7,787 bases of DNA. Origin: Candidatus Nitrosopolaris nunavutensis (GTDB lineage Archaea; Thermoproteota; Nitrososphaeria; Nitrososphaerales; Nitrososphaeraceae). A model generated the notes under the pieces. That model was not told the origin of the DNA. It made no database searches and worked only from the letters and a program-made list of their open reading frames with translations. A program made the translations under genes and the position numbers. Positions within the stretch are counted from its first letter, which is position 1; the number at the start of each line of letters is the position of its first letter. The DNA is taken from NCBI GenBank assembly GCA_002501855.1, contig DAOM01000285.1, positions 1 through 7,787 of the forward strand, in the 5' to 3' direction. Positions 1 to 5,295 of this stretch are shown here, in pieces.

Positions 1-125
1 TTGGCCTCATTGCCTGGGCAATATGGACACGATCCATCTAACGGAGGATCGATTCGTTCGCTTTCACTTGATCTTGGCACTATTACAAACTTATCTAAGA
101 CATAGTCTTTCCTCAGATCCCCCAA
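1..125 (-). CDS. galT: Galactose-1-phosphate uridylyltransferase-like protein, N-terminal fragment (cut by window edge)
   Basis: Only the first 41 residues are inside the window. The fragment reads LRKDYVLDKFVIVP at residues 4-17 and ends in CPYCPGNE (residues 33-40). The RKDxxLDxxVI opening and the CPxCPGNE block are hallmarks of the GalT/HIT-superfamily nucleotidyltransferases, in which the CxxC pair usually helps bind zinc. Family members swap UMP between UDP-hexose and hexose-1-phosphate in the cytoplasm. The start chosen is TTG at 123-125, because an in-frame TAA lies two codons upstream (129-131) and no ATG occurs in the visible frame. The gene is divergent from apgM. With the active-site region outside the window, true galactose specificity cannot be judged; an ADP-glucose phosphorylase-like relative is possible. 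The family assignment is fairly secure, the exact substrate is not. Confidence 0.78.
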   Translation of the reverse strand, partial: MGDLRKDYVLDKFVIVPRSSESERIDPPLDGSCPYCPGNEA

Positions 126-229
126 CTGTTACACTGCCCCCAAAACATCGTAGGAGCTCTTTTAATTAAAGCTTCTGTATCAAACCAAGTTTCTGTAGGT
201 TTACGATCATTTGTCTTCGATTCTTCCAT
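113..229 (-). CDS. Possible 38-residue small ORF overlapping the galT start; function unknown
   Basis: An ATG at 227-229, directly preceded by an in-frame TGA, opens a 38-codon frame that ends with TGA at 113-115 and overlaps the first 13 bases of galT in another frame. The peptide has a charged, hydrophilic first third (MEESKTNDRKP) and a Trp/Cys-containing tail (FWGQCNSWGI). I recognise no family. Against it: the nearest TATA-like stretch upstream (about 242-252) is only about 18 bases from the ATG, too close for an archaeal promoter, and the better TATA box (159-171) lies inside the ORF and would start the galT transcript downstream of this ATG. It may simply be a chance frame in the divergent promoter region. 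Confidence 0.2.
   Translation of the reverse strand: MEESKTNDRKPTETWFDTEALIKRAPTMFWGQCNSWGI
159..171 (-). promoter_or_regulatory. Candidate TATA box for galT
   Basis: Read leftward the sequence is CTTTAATTAAAAG, an A/T block with a perfect 10-base palindrome (161-170). Its centre is about 40 bases from the galT TTG, which predicts a transcript starting near 139 with a leader of roughly 14 bases. It is the only strong TATA-like block at a sensible distance. No experimental start site is known. Confidence 0.4.
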
Positions 230-296
230 TCAATACTGAAGTATAGTAAATCTCAGCCCAAAATTCCAATTTGTCCGCCGCAGAATTATCGTCACA

Positions 297-304
297 GATA
301 AATT
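297..304 (+). promoter_or_regulatory. Candidate TATA box for apgM
   Basis: GATAAATT lies about 30 bases before the apgM ATG, which would place initiation a few bases ahead of the start codon, giving a leaderless or nearly leaderless mRNA. No Shine-Dalgarno-like purine run precedes the ATG, which fits. The match to an archaeal TATA consensus is moderate; the A/T block around 283-289 is an alternative. Confidence 0.35.
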
Positions 305-330
305 CTCCAACCTTGATGTACTGATGATTA

Positions 331-1638
331 ATGGAAAATAAAGACGCTTCTGGTATAAAATTTGTATACGTTTTGCTCGATGGGGTGTCGGATCTGCCGC
401 ATCCAAATTTAAACGATTTGACTCCTCTTGATGCTGCCTATACGCCCAATATGGATTATTTAGCTAAAAACGGGTGCATGGGAGAGACAATCACAGTAGG
501 AGAAGGAATTGCACCACAATCCGATATTGCTGTCTTTAATATGCTAGGCTACAGCTTCCGATACGTTAACTACGTGGGGAGAGGAGTGATAGAAGCAATT
601 GGGTCTGACATCGATTTTCGTGATGGTGACCTAGCCTTGCGTGGGAACTTTGCTACCGTAGACGATAAGCTGCAGATAATAGATCGAAGAGCAGGTAGAA
701 ATATCCAGCATGTTGAAGCCGCCGAAGTCTGCCAAACTCTGGCGGATGAACTGAAGTTTAGCGATAGGGGCGTTTCACTCGTTATAAAGCCCACAATCGG
801 ACATCGCGTAAGCGTAAGGTTCAGACATGCTACTTTGAGATTCTCCGATAAGATAACAAACACAGATCCAGCCTATCAAAAGGTCGACGGCATGGGTGTA
901 GCCAAAGCCGATTTAGGGAAAATGCACCTGGAAAAATCATATGCCGAGGAACCCACTGAATCAGCGGCGGCCGCCGCAAAAATTGTCAATGAGTTTTCGG
1001 AACAGGTAATTAGACTCCTTAGAGGCCATCCAATCAACAAACGCCGCGAAAGCTCAGGAAAGACACCTATGAATGCGATCCTCTTAAGGGATTCTGGAAA
1101 CACTATTCCAAAACTCGAATCGATCAGGAAAAAGTACAATCTGGACATTGCAAGCATCGTGGACATGCCTGTGGAAATTGGCATTTCCAGGGTGTTAGGT
1201 ATGGAGACACTAGAAGCAGGGGATATCAACGATTATGAAAGAAAAGCGATTGTGGCTGTGGATAATTTGGAACATTATGACGGCATCTACGTCCACATAA
1301 AGGGACCGGACGAATTTGGTCACGATGGTGATGCACAAGGCAAAAAAAGAAGCATAGAAGACATCGATAGATTGTTCTTTGGGACGTTACGAAATAGGCT
1401 AAAAAGAGAGGGAGGGACAATAGTAATTTCTGCTGATCATTCAACGCCTTGTACAAAAAGAGCCCATAGCGCAGACCCTGTGCCCGTTTTATTTTCCGGG
1501 AACTTAGTCAAAAAAGATGAAAGTGCGAGGTTTACTGAAAAATACGCTTCAACAGGAAGCTTGGGACGTATAATGGGTTCAACGGTCCTGAGAACTGCGA
1601 TAGACATGATAAAAAACAATAGCGCGACTGCGTGTTAA
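331..1638 (+). CDS. apgM: 2,3-bisphosphoglycerate-independent phosphoglycerate mutase, archaeal type
   Basis: Interconverts 3-phosphoglycerate and 2-phosphoglycerate in cytoplasmic glycolysis/gluconeogenesis. The 435-residue length is close to the usual length of roughly 400-430 for the archaeal family (COG3635, alkaline-phosphatase superfamily). Expected metal and catalytic positions are present in order: D17 in VLLDGVSD, the phosphoserine nucleophile S64 in APQSD, D327 and H331 in KGPDEFGHDGD, D369-H370 in ADHSTPC, and H379 in AHSADPVPV. A run of five alanines at 212-216 falls in a helical region. The ATG at 331 follows an in-frame TGA at 325-327, so it is the first possible start. The gene is divergent from galT and convergent with the downstream regulator, hence probably monocistronic. 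In an autotroph it would mainly run toward gluconeogenesis or PEP supply (inference). Some databases mislabel this family as phosphonopyruvate decarboxylase-related; the motifs fit the mutase. Confidence 0.95.
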   Translation: MENKDASGIKFVYVLLDGVSDLPHPNLNDLTPLDAAYTPNMDYLAKNGCMGETITVGEGIAPQSDIAVFNMLGYSFRYVNYVGRGVIEAIGSDIDFRDGDLALRGNFATVDDKLQIIDRRAGRNIQHVEAAEVCQTLADELKFSDRGVSLVIKPTIGHRVSVRFRHATLRFSDKITNTDPAYQKVDGMGVAKADLGKMHLEKSYAEEPTESAAAAAKIVNEFSEQVIRLLRGHPINKRRESSGKTPMNAILLRDSGNTIPKLESIRKKYNLDIASIVDMPVEIGISRVLGMETLEAGDINDYERKAIVAVDNLEHYDGIYVHIKGPDEFGHDGDAQGKKRSIEDIDRLFFGTLRNRLKREGGTIVISADHSTPCTKRAHSADPVPVLFSGNLVKKDESARFTEKYASTGSLGRIMGSTVLRTAIDMIKNNSATAC

Positions 1639-1690
1639 TCCTGATCCTTGCTATAGGGTAACTCATCGTTGGATAAATAATTTGAACTTC

Positions 1691-2098
1691 TTATACTCTA
1701 CCGCTTATTAGTGTGCCTTTACATTGTTCGCACACTTGCTCATCTATATTGGACTCCATACCGTGATGTACGTCGCAAATTATGAACGTATAGCGCATAT
1801 AATTACACAGTTCGACGAACTTGGCCATGGTGTTAGGAGTATACGCCTTGTTTGAAGTCAAGTCTCTTGCTATATCATCGGTCATCCGCATCACTTCCAA
1901 AACTGAGGTCAGCTTATTCATGAGCTGTATGTCCCCTCTGGTCCCTCGAAGGTAGTTGCTAACGGCTGCTTGAGTAACACCAAGAACTCTAGCGACGATC
2001 TCCTCCTTCATTTCGTATTCATTTACGAGCTTCTTAGCTAAAATCGCCCTTATGGCGGGAATTAGTGATTTTGCTTCGATCTCGGAGGGTAATAACAT
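1691..2098 (-). CDS. HTH (XRE/COG2522-like) transcriptional regulator with C-terminal Cys/His cluster
   Basis: A 135-residue cytoplasmic DNA-binding protein. Residues about 3-25 (LPSEIEAKSLIPAIRAILA) and the helix-turn-helix at about 31-53, with GVTQAAVSNYLRG as recognition helix region, match the N-terminal domain of archaeal COG2522 regulators, the same domain that is fused to ThiN in thiamine regulators. No ThiN domain is present here. The C-terminus carries C108, H111, H112 and the pair C123-x2-C126, which could form a small zinc site (inference). The ATG at 2096-2098 has a strong TATA box about 32 bases upstream and almost no leader. The gene is convergent with apgM (52-base gap) and divergent from the Mer-like oxidoreductase, so that gene and the regulator itself are the most likely local targets. 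Its effector is unknown. Confidence 0.85.
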   Translation of the reverse strand: MLLPSEIEAKSLIPAIRAILAKKLVNEYEMKEEIVARVLGVTQAAVSNYLRGTRGDIQLMNKLTSVLEVMRMTDDIARDLTSNKAYTPNTMAKFVELCNYMRYTFIICDVHHGMESNIDEQVCEQCKGTLISGRV

Positions 2099-2124
2099 CA
2101 GTAACGTACAAAAACGCTGCGATT

Positions 2125-2135
2125 CTTATTTAAAG
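2125..2135 (-). promoter_or_regulatory. TATA box for the HTH regulator gene
   Basis: Read leftward this is CTTTAAATAAG, a near-ideal archaeal TATA box preceded by a purine-rich GAGAA that could serve as a BRE. Its centre is about 32 bases from the regulator ATG, predicting a leader of about 6 bases. No Shine-Dalgarno sequence is seen in front of the ATG. Confidence 0.6.
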
Positions 2136-2174
2136 GTTCTCGAGAAAATAATGTCTTGAGATATGGAAACAAGA

Positions 2175-2184
2175 CATATTTAAG
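2175..2184 (+). promoter_or_regulatory. Candidate distal TATA box for the Mer-like gene
   Basis: CATATTTAAG is preceded by the purine-rich GAAACAAGA, a plausible BRE. It predicts transcription from about 2206 and so an unusually long leader of about 90 bases before the ATG at 2299. The alternative box at 2250-2260 would give a short leader. The sequence cannot decide between them, and both may be used. Confidence 0.4.
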
Positions 2185-2200
2185 TAAGCGGTCGCTTTGC

Positions 2201-2221
2201 ATCCATTGTCTAGAGATGGAT
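2201..2221. repeat. Imperfect palindrome in the divergent promoter (possible operator)
   Basis: ATCCAT (2201-2206) and ATGGAT (2216-2221) are perfect inverted arms around a nearly centred TCTAGA (2209-2214). The element sits where the distal rightward TATA box predicts transcription to begin. Directly after it, AATAG (2222-2226) and CTATT (2231-2235) form a second, smaller inverted pair. An operator for the adjacent HTH regulator is a reasonable guess, but palindromes this short also arise by chance in A/T-rich DNA. Confidence 0.3.
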
Positions 2222-2249
2222 AATAGTTTGCTATTGTTTAATGGATGGC

Positions 2250-2260
2250 TAGATATTTGG
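2250..2260 (+). promoter_or_regulatory. Candidate proximal TATA box for the Mer-like gene
   Basis: The block TAGATATTTGG is centred near 2255, predicting a start near 2282 and a 17-base leader that would contain GGGGG at 2287-2291, seven bases ahead of the ATG at 2299. That G-run is the only Shine-Dalgarno-like element in front of any start in this window, and it is weak. Confidence 0.35.
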
Positions 2261-2298
2261 ATATTCCGGCGCTGTAGTTGGATTATGGGGGAAATCGA

Positions 2299-3381
2299 AT
2301 GCAAGTAAAGTTTGGATTTACTCAAGGGTTGAATGTTGCTCGTCTGGGTCTGGATGAGACTCAAATAATGACTGCTTGTCAAATAGCCGACCGAATGAAT
2401 TATGATTCTATCTGGATGATGGATCACTCTAATGTACCGCAATGGAAAAACGCTATCGTAAATGATGCATGGCTTATGCTCGCAGCCATAGGCACAATCA
2501 CCCGCAATGTTGAATTAGGGACTTGTGTGACCGATGCCATTAGAAGGCATCCTTCTGCCATTGCACTCTCAGCAATCACTTTGGACAGGATTACTGCCGG
2601 CAGGGCAATCCTTGGTATAGGGGCTGGCGAAGCTCAAAACGTTGTCGACTTCGGCATAGAGTTTTCTAAACCGGTAACAAAATTTAAAGAACAATTAGAG
2701 GTCATCGAAAGACTCTTTGAATCAGATCCAGACCATCGTGTCAACTACGAAGGTCAATACTACAAACTTTCAAACGCATGTCTCCAAAGCAGACCTATTC
2801 GCAAACCGAGACCTCCTATCTACATCGCAGCTGGTGCACCAAAGACACTCGAATTGTGTGCCACGTACGGAGATGGATGGATACCGATCGGTTACACTCC
2901 AGAATTATTTCAACGACATGCTGACGTGATCCGTGAAAATGCCAAGAAGATAGGGAGAAACCTTTCTGATTTCCAATTTGCAAACGACGTAGACATTTAC
3001 TTCACCGATGATGGGGAAGAAGCATGGAATAAGATGAAAAATGCAGTCAAAGTAAGCCTGTACAAGCCGGAATTATTAAGCGTGCATAAAATTCAACAAG
3101 ATTCGGAATTCGACTTCCGTAGATACTTTACCGAATATGCCATGAACAAACCCGAGCTCATGGAGCAAATGAAAAAGGCAGCATTGAAAATACCGGACAG
3201 TGTCGCAAGAACGGCGATTGGCGTGGGCAAACCAGATGACGTTATCCAGATGTTAGAGAGATTTATCAAAGCAGGTACAAACCATTTTATAATTAGATTC
3301 TGGGGAGACGGTTACTTCAAGAATATAGAAATGTTCGGTAACAAAATCATTCCCTATTTTAGGGAGCAATCTAGTAAGTGA
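2299..3381 (+). CDS. LLM-class F420-dependent oxidoreductase, Mer-like (annotated elsewhere as methylene-H4MPT reductase)
   Basis: A 360-residue luciferase-like TIM-barrel protein. Family marks in order from the ATG: KFGFTQG at 4-10, Trp-Met-Met-Asp-His at 39-43 (the WxxDH segment near the deazaflavin site), IRRHPSAIAL at 83-92, TLDRITAGRAILGIGAGE at 97-114, PIYIAAGAPKTLELCATYGDGWIPIG at 177-202 and GKPDDVI at 315-321. This pattern defines F420-dependent LLM enzymes, which include Mer, Fgd and phthiodiolone ketoreductase. True methanogen Mer is about 320-330 residues; this one carries extra sequence in its C-terminal half and looks closer to the Fgd/ketoreductase side in its RRHP..A and GAGE segments (judged from memory). 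ATG 2299 is preferred over an in-frame TTG at 2278, which would add seven residues unlike the family N-terminus. The gene is divergent from the HTH regulator and convergent with the nuclease. A C1 reductase role is suggested by the folate genes nearby, not proven. Confidence 0.85.
   Translation: MQVKFGFTQGLNVARLGLDETQIMTACQIADRMNYDSIWMMDHSNVPQWKNAIVNDAWLMLAAIGTITRNVELGTCVTDAIRRHPSAIALSAITLDRITAGRAILGIGAGEAQNVVDFGIEFSKPVTKFKEQLEVIERLFESDPDHRVNYEGQYYKLSNACLQSRPIRKPRPPIYIAAGAPKTLELCATYGDGWIPIGYTPELFQRHADVIRENAKKIGRNLSDFQFANDVDIYFTDDGEEAWNKMKNAVKVSLYKPELLSVHKIQQDSEFDFRRYFTEYAMNKPELMEQMKKAALKIPDSVARTAIGVGKPDDVIQMLERFIKAGTNHFIIRFWGDGYFKNIEMFGNKIIPYFREQSSK
3351..3365. repeat. Six-base-pair hairpin at the end of the Mer-like coding sequence
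   Basis: TCCCTA (3351-3356), a TTT loop and TAGGGA (3360-3365) form a perfect stem within the last codons of the Mer-like gene, just before the 28-base gap to the convergent nuclease stop. In RNA from either strand it could fold at a 3' end. Archaeal termination mostly uses T-tracts, so its role, if any, is uncertain. Confidence 0.3.
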
Positions 3382-3409
3382 TAGCCACGTTTAGAGGATA
3401 ATTTAATTT

Positions 3410-4465
3410 CTAAAAATATGCGTCCAGCGAAGGATGAAGGGAGGTCTTATTTTCGCGAGCTCCTTTTTTTGCTAGGCCTCGTCTTACGACCGGTGCCGCG
3501 TCAAATCCTAGTTTCTTAAGCGAATCCGCAAAGTCTTGGGAAAACCCATGAAATGTATAAATTTTCTTGGCTCCAGACGCCTTCACAAACTCAAGCAGTT
3601 CCGAGTAGTCACAGTGATCGCTCATTGCTAGCGCATGATCAAGACCCATCATGATTCGGTACCGCTTATCCATCGCCCAGCCGCTAAACCCAATGCAGAC
3701 GGCGTTATATTTTTGTTTCATAAGTTTCACAAAAGTACTTCTTGAATGCATCAGGGGCGCAATCATTACCCAAGGCTTGGTCCTGCTCAACAATCCTTGT
3801 TTTTCGGCTTCAGAATATATAGTCGCATCCTTTAACACCACGCCCAATTTTTTGTAAGTACTGTTCATTTTATAGACTGAATCATGGAGATAGAACGGCT
3901 CCCAGTGGCCGAAAAGCGCCGTCAATAATTGTGCTTTGCCTAGTGGGTAACCCATCAACAGAACAGGAATGCCTTGGTCATACATTTCAGAAATAATTTT
4001 ATTTGTTTTGTGTATAACATCTGTTAGATCGGGAAAAACATAGTGGGGTCGGCCGAAGGTTGTCTCTATTATCAAGGTTTGCACTTCGGGGATGCTGGCT
4101 GATTTCATAAATGCCCTTTTTCTAGTAGAAATGTCACCTGTGTAGTATAGCTTATCGCCAATTAATAGACCCTTGGAGCCAAGAATATGGCCTGTATCTA
4201 ACAACTGGAAGCCATCATATTCTTCATTTATTTCACTCATCGGAAACCCTCGAGCATGAGCGATTAGAGAGGTCTCCTTTGAGGTAAGAATTTTGTTTCC
4301 GATAGTTACGGGAGTTCGAGAATAATTTCGGCAAAGATGATCAATATGTGCATGAGAGAAAAAGGCAAAGTCGGAGGAAACAGGTTTGGTTGGATCAACT
4401 GATATTTTGTTATTGCCGCTGTAAATTACAATGCAAGAATTAGCGAAAGTAACTAATGATGACAA
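3410..4465 (-). CDS. Metallo-beta-lactamase/beta-CASP family nuclease (COG1236-like, compact form)
   Basis: A 351-residue cytoplasmic nuclease of the family that includes CPSF73/Ysh1 and SNM1. The zinc signature HxHxDH is intact (H38, H40, D42, H43 in SHAHIDH), followed by H93 in TGHILGS and D111 in YTGDIS. The beta-CASP motifs follow: acidic motif A at E134 (IIETTFG), motif B at H284 (SDHCDY) and motif C at H306 (TFHG). It lacks the N-terminal KH domains of archaeal aCPSF1, the known termination nuclease, so it belongs to the short group usually labelled 'exonuclease of the beta-lactamase fold involved in RNA processing', whose substrate may be RNA or DNA. The start is TTG at 4463-4465: the frame is open to a TAA at 4508-4510 but offers no other start codon. 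It is divergent from purN, with its own TATA box. All catalytic residues appear present, so it should be active. Confidence 0.88.
   Translation of the reverse strand: MSSLVTFANSCIVIYSGNNKISVDPTKPVSSDFAFFSHAHIDHLCRNYSRTPVTIGNKILTSKETSLIAHARGFPMSEINEEYDGFQLLDTGHILGSKGLLIGDKLYYTGDISTRKRAFMKSASIPEVQTLIIETTFGRPHYVFPDLTDVIHKTNKIISEMYDQGIPVLLMGYPLGKAQLLTALFGHWEPFYLHDSVYKMNSTYKKLGVVLKDATIYSEAEKQGLLSRTKPWVMIAPLMHSRSTFVKLMKQKYNAVCIGFSGWAMDKRYRIMMGLDHALAMSDHCDYSELLEFVKASGAKKIYTFHGFSQDFADSLKKLGFDAAPVVRRGLAKKGARENKTSLHPSLDAYF
3464..3470 (+). terminator. T7 tract, possible terminator for the Mer-like transcript
   Basis: Seven consecutive T on the plus strand occur about 83 bases past the Mer-like stop, inside the 3' end of the convergent nuclease gene, where the opposite strand encodes a Lys-Lys pair. 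Archaeal RNA polymerase pauses and releases at such tracts. The coding need for lysine is an equally good explanation. Confidence 0.25.
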
Positions 4466-4488
4466 TCGATAGCTGTGACTCCTAACTT

Positions 4489-4504
4489 CAAGATATATTT
4501 TAAG
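4489..4504 (-). promoter_or_regulatory. TATA box for the beta-CASP nuclease gene
   Basis: Read leftward the block is CTTAAAATATATCTTG, centred about 32 bases before the TTG start and predicting a leader of about 5 bases. It supports the TTG as the real start. It also overlaps the region that a longer purN reading frame would need, which argues against that longer purN. Confidence 0.55.
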
Positions 4505-4526
4505 ATTTTAATTCCCTCACATCTAG

Positions 4527-4535
4527 CTTTAAGAA
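4527..4535 (+). promoter_or_regulatory. Candidate TATA box for purN
   Basis: CTTTAAGAA is centred near 4531, 28 bases ahead of the TTG at 4559, predicting initiation at or next to that codon, hence a leaderless mRNA. Together with the nuclease box it makes a compact back-to-back divergent promoter in 93 bases. Confidence 0.45.
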
Positions 4536-4558
4536 TCAGTACCATTAAGTATACACCT

Positions 4559-5200
4559 TTGCTTAATCTTGCAATCTTAATTTCCGGACGTGGTAGTAAT
4601 ATGGAGGCAATACTGTCAGCAATCAAGCAAGGGACGATCAAAAATATTAGACCCTCGATTGTTATATCCGATAAACCTGCTGCGGCGGGTCTCAAAATTG
4701 CCTCGGAAAAATTTTGTGTACCAACCAACACTTTGACGAGTTATGAATCCAGAGGGTGGGATTACGACCAAAAACTGGTGCAGATCTTGGAAGAATACGG
4801 TGTAAACAAAAGCGCCGGTGTAATATGCCTTGCAGGATTCATGCGCGTGTTGAGCCGTGAAGTTGTTCGTAAATACAAGATGCGAATAATGAATATACAT
4901 CCAGCCCTTCTTCCCTCATTTCCGGGCCTTCGGGCACAAAAACAGGCTTTAGACTATGGTGTCAAAGTAAGCGGATGCACAGTCCATTTTGTGGACGAGG
5001 GGATCGACACGGGACCTATATTACTGCAGAGGACTGTGCCTGTGTTCGAATCTGATACGGAGGAACTGTTGGCAGAAAGGATACTACAAGTAGAGCACGA
5101 ACTCTATCCAGAAGCGCTTGGTTTATTTTCAAAAGGAAATATCAGGATAGAAGGCCGAAAGGTTTCGATACTACATTGTAGTAGGGAAGACACCAAATAG
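4559..5200 (+). CDS. purN: Phosphoribosylglycinamide formyltransferase (GAR transformylase)
   Basis: Transfers the formyl group of 10-formyl-tetrahydrofolate to GAR to make FGAR, the third step of purine synthesis, in the cytoplasm. With the TTG start at 4559 the protein has 213 residues, the normal PurN length. The phosphate loop SGRGSN is at 9-14 and the catalytic triad equivalent to E. coli N106/H108/D144 is N112 and H114 (NIHPALLPSFPG) and D150 (VDEGIDTGP). The frame stays open upstream to a GTG at 4475, but those 28 residues have no family counterpart and overlap the promoter of the divergent nuclease, while a TATA box sits 28 bases before TTG 4559. It heads the run purN-folD-cyclo-ligase, whose other products supply its cofactor. 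Using PurN points to folate-dependent rather than formate-dependent (PurT) formylation at this step. Confidence 0.95.
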   Translation: MLNLAILISGRGSNMEAILSAIKQGTIKNIRPSIVISDKPAAAGLKIASEKFCVPTNTLTSYESRGWDYDQKLVQILEEYGVNKSAGVICLAGFMRVLSREVVRKYKMRIMNIHPALLPSFPGLRAQKQALDYGVKVSGCTVHFVDEGIDTGPILLQRTVPVFESDTEELLAERILQVEHELYPEALGLFSKGNIRIEGRKVSILHCSREDTK

Positions 5201-5264
5201 GCCAACAATACTCAATGACATTCTAAATAGATAAATTTCTAACTGAGACAGCGAAAAATAAACC

Positions 5265-5273
5265 AAAATATTA
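5265..5273 (+). promoter_or_regulatory. TATA box for folD
   Basis: AAAATATTA, preceded by AAACC, is centred 27 bases before the folD TTG, exactly the spacing expected if transcription starts at the first base of the start codon. folD therefore probably has its own promoter in the 95-base gap after purN, besides any read-through from purN. Confidence 0.5.
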
Positions 5274-5295
5274 CACGTTAGAATTTGATAAGCAT

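Noticed and set aside
964..977. 14-base GC palindrome GCGGCGGCCGCCGC in apgM, and a similar 12-base one at 5465-5476 in folD
   Set aside because: Striking in moderately A/T-rich DNA, but both simply encode alanine runs (GCN codons), which readily form such palindromes; two copies in unrelated genes are not evidence of a site.
876..1229. 117-codon leftward frame opposite apgM
   Set aside because: Fully antisense to the conserved apgM frame, with no recognisable motifs.
2278..2298. TTG at 2278 as the Mer-like start
   Set aside because: It would add seven residues (MDYGGNR) before the family-typical MQVKFGF start and leaves the G-run inside the coding region; ATG 2299 fits better, though this is not proven.
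2098..2442. 114-codon leftward frame spanning the divergent promoter and the start of the Mer-like gene
   Set aside because: It lies antisense to well-supported Mer-like coding sequence and covers three TATA candidates; the peptide resembles no family and has the low-complexity Ser/Leu/Ile look of a shadow frame.
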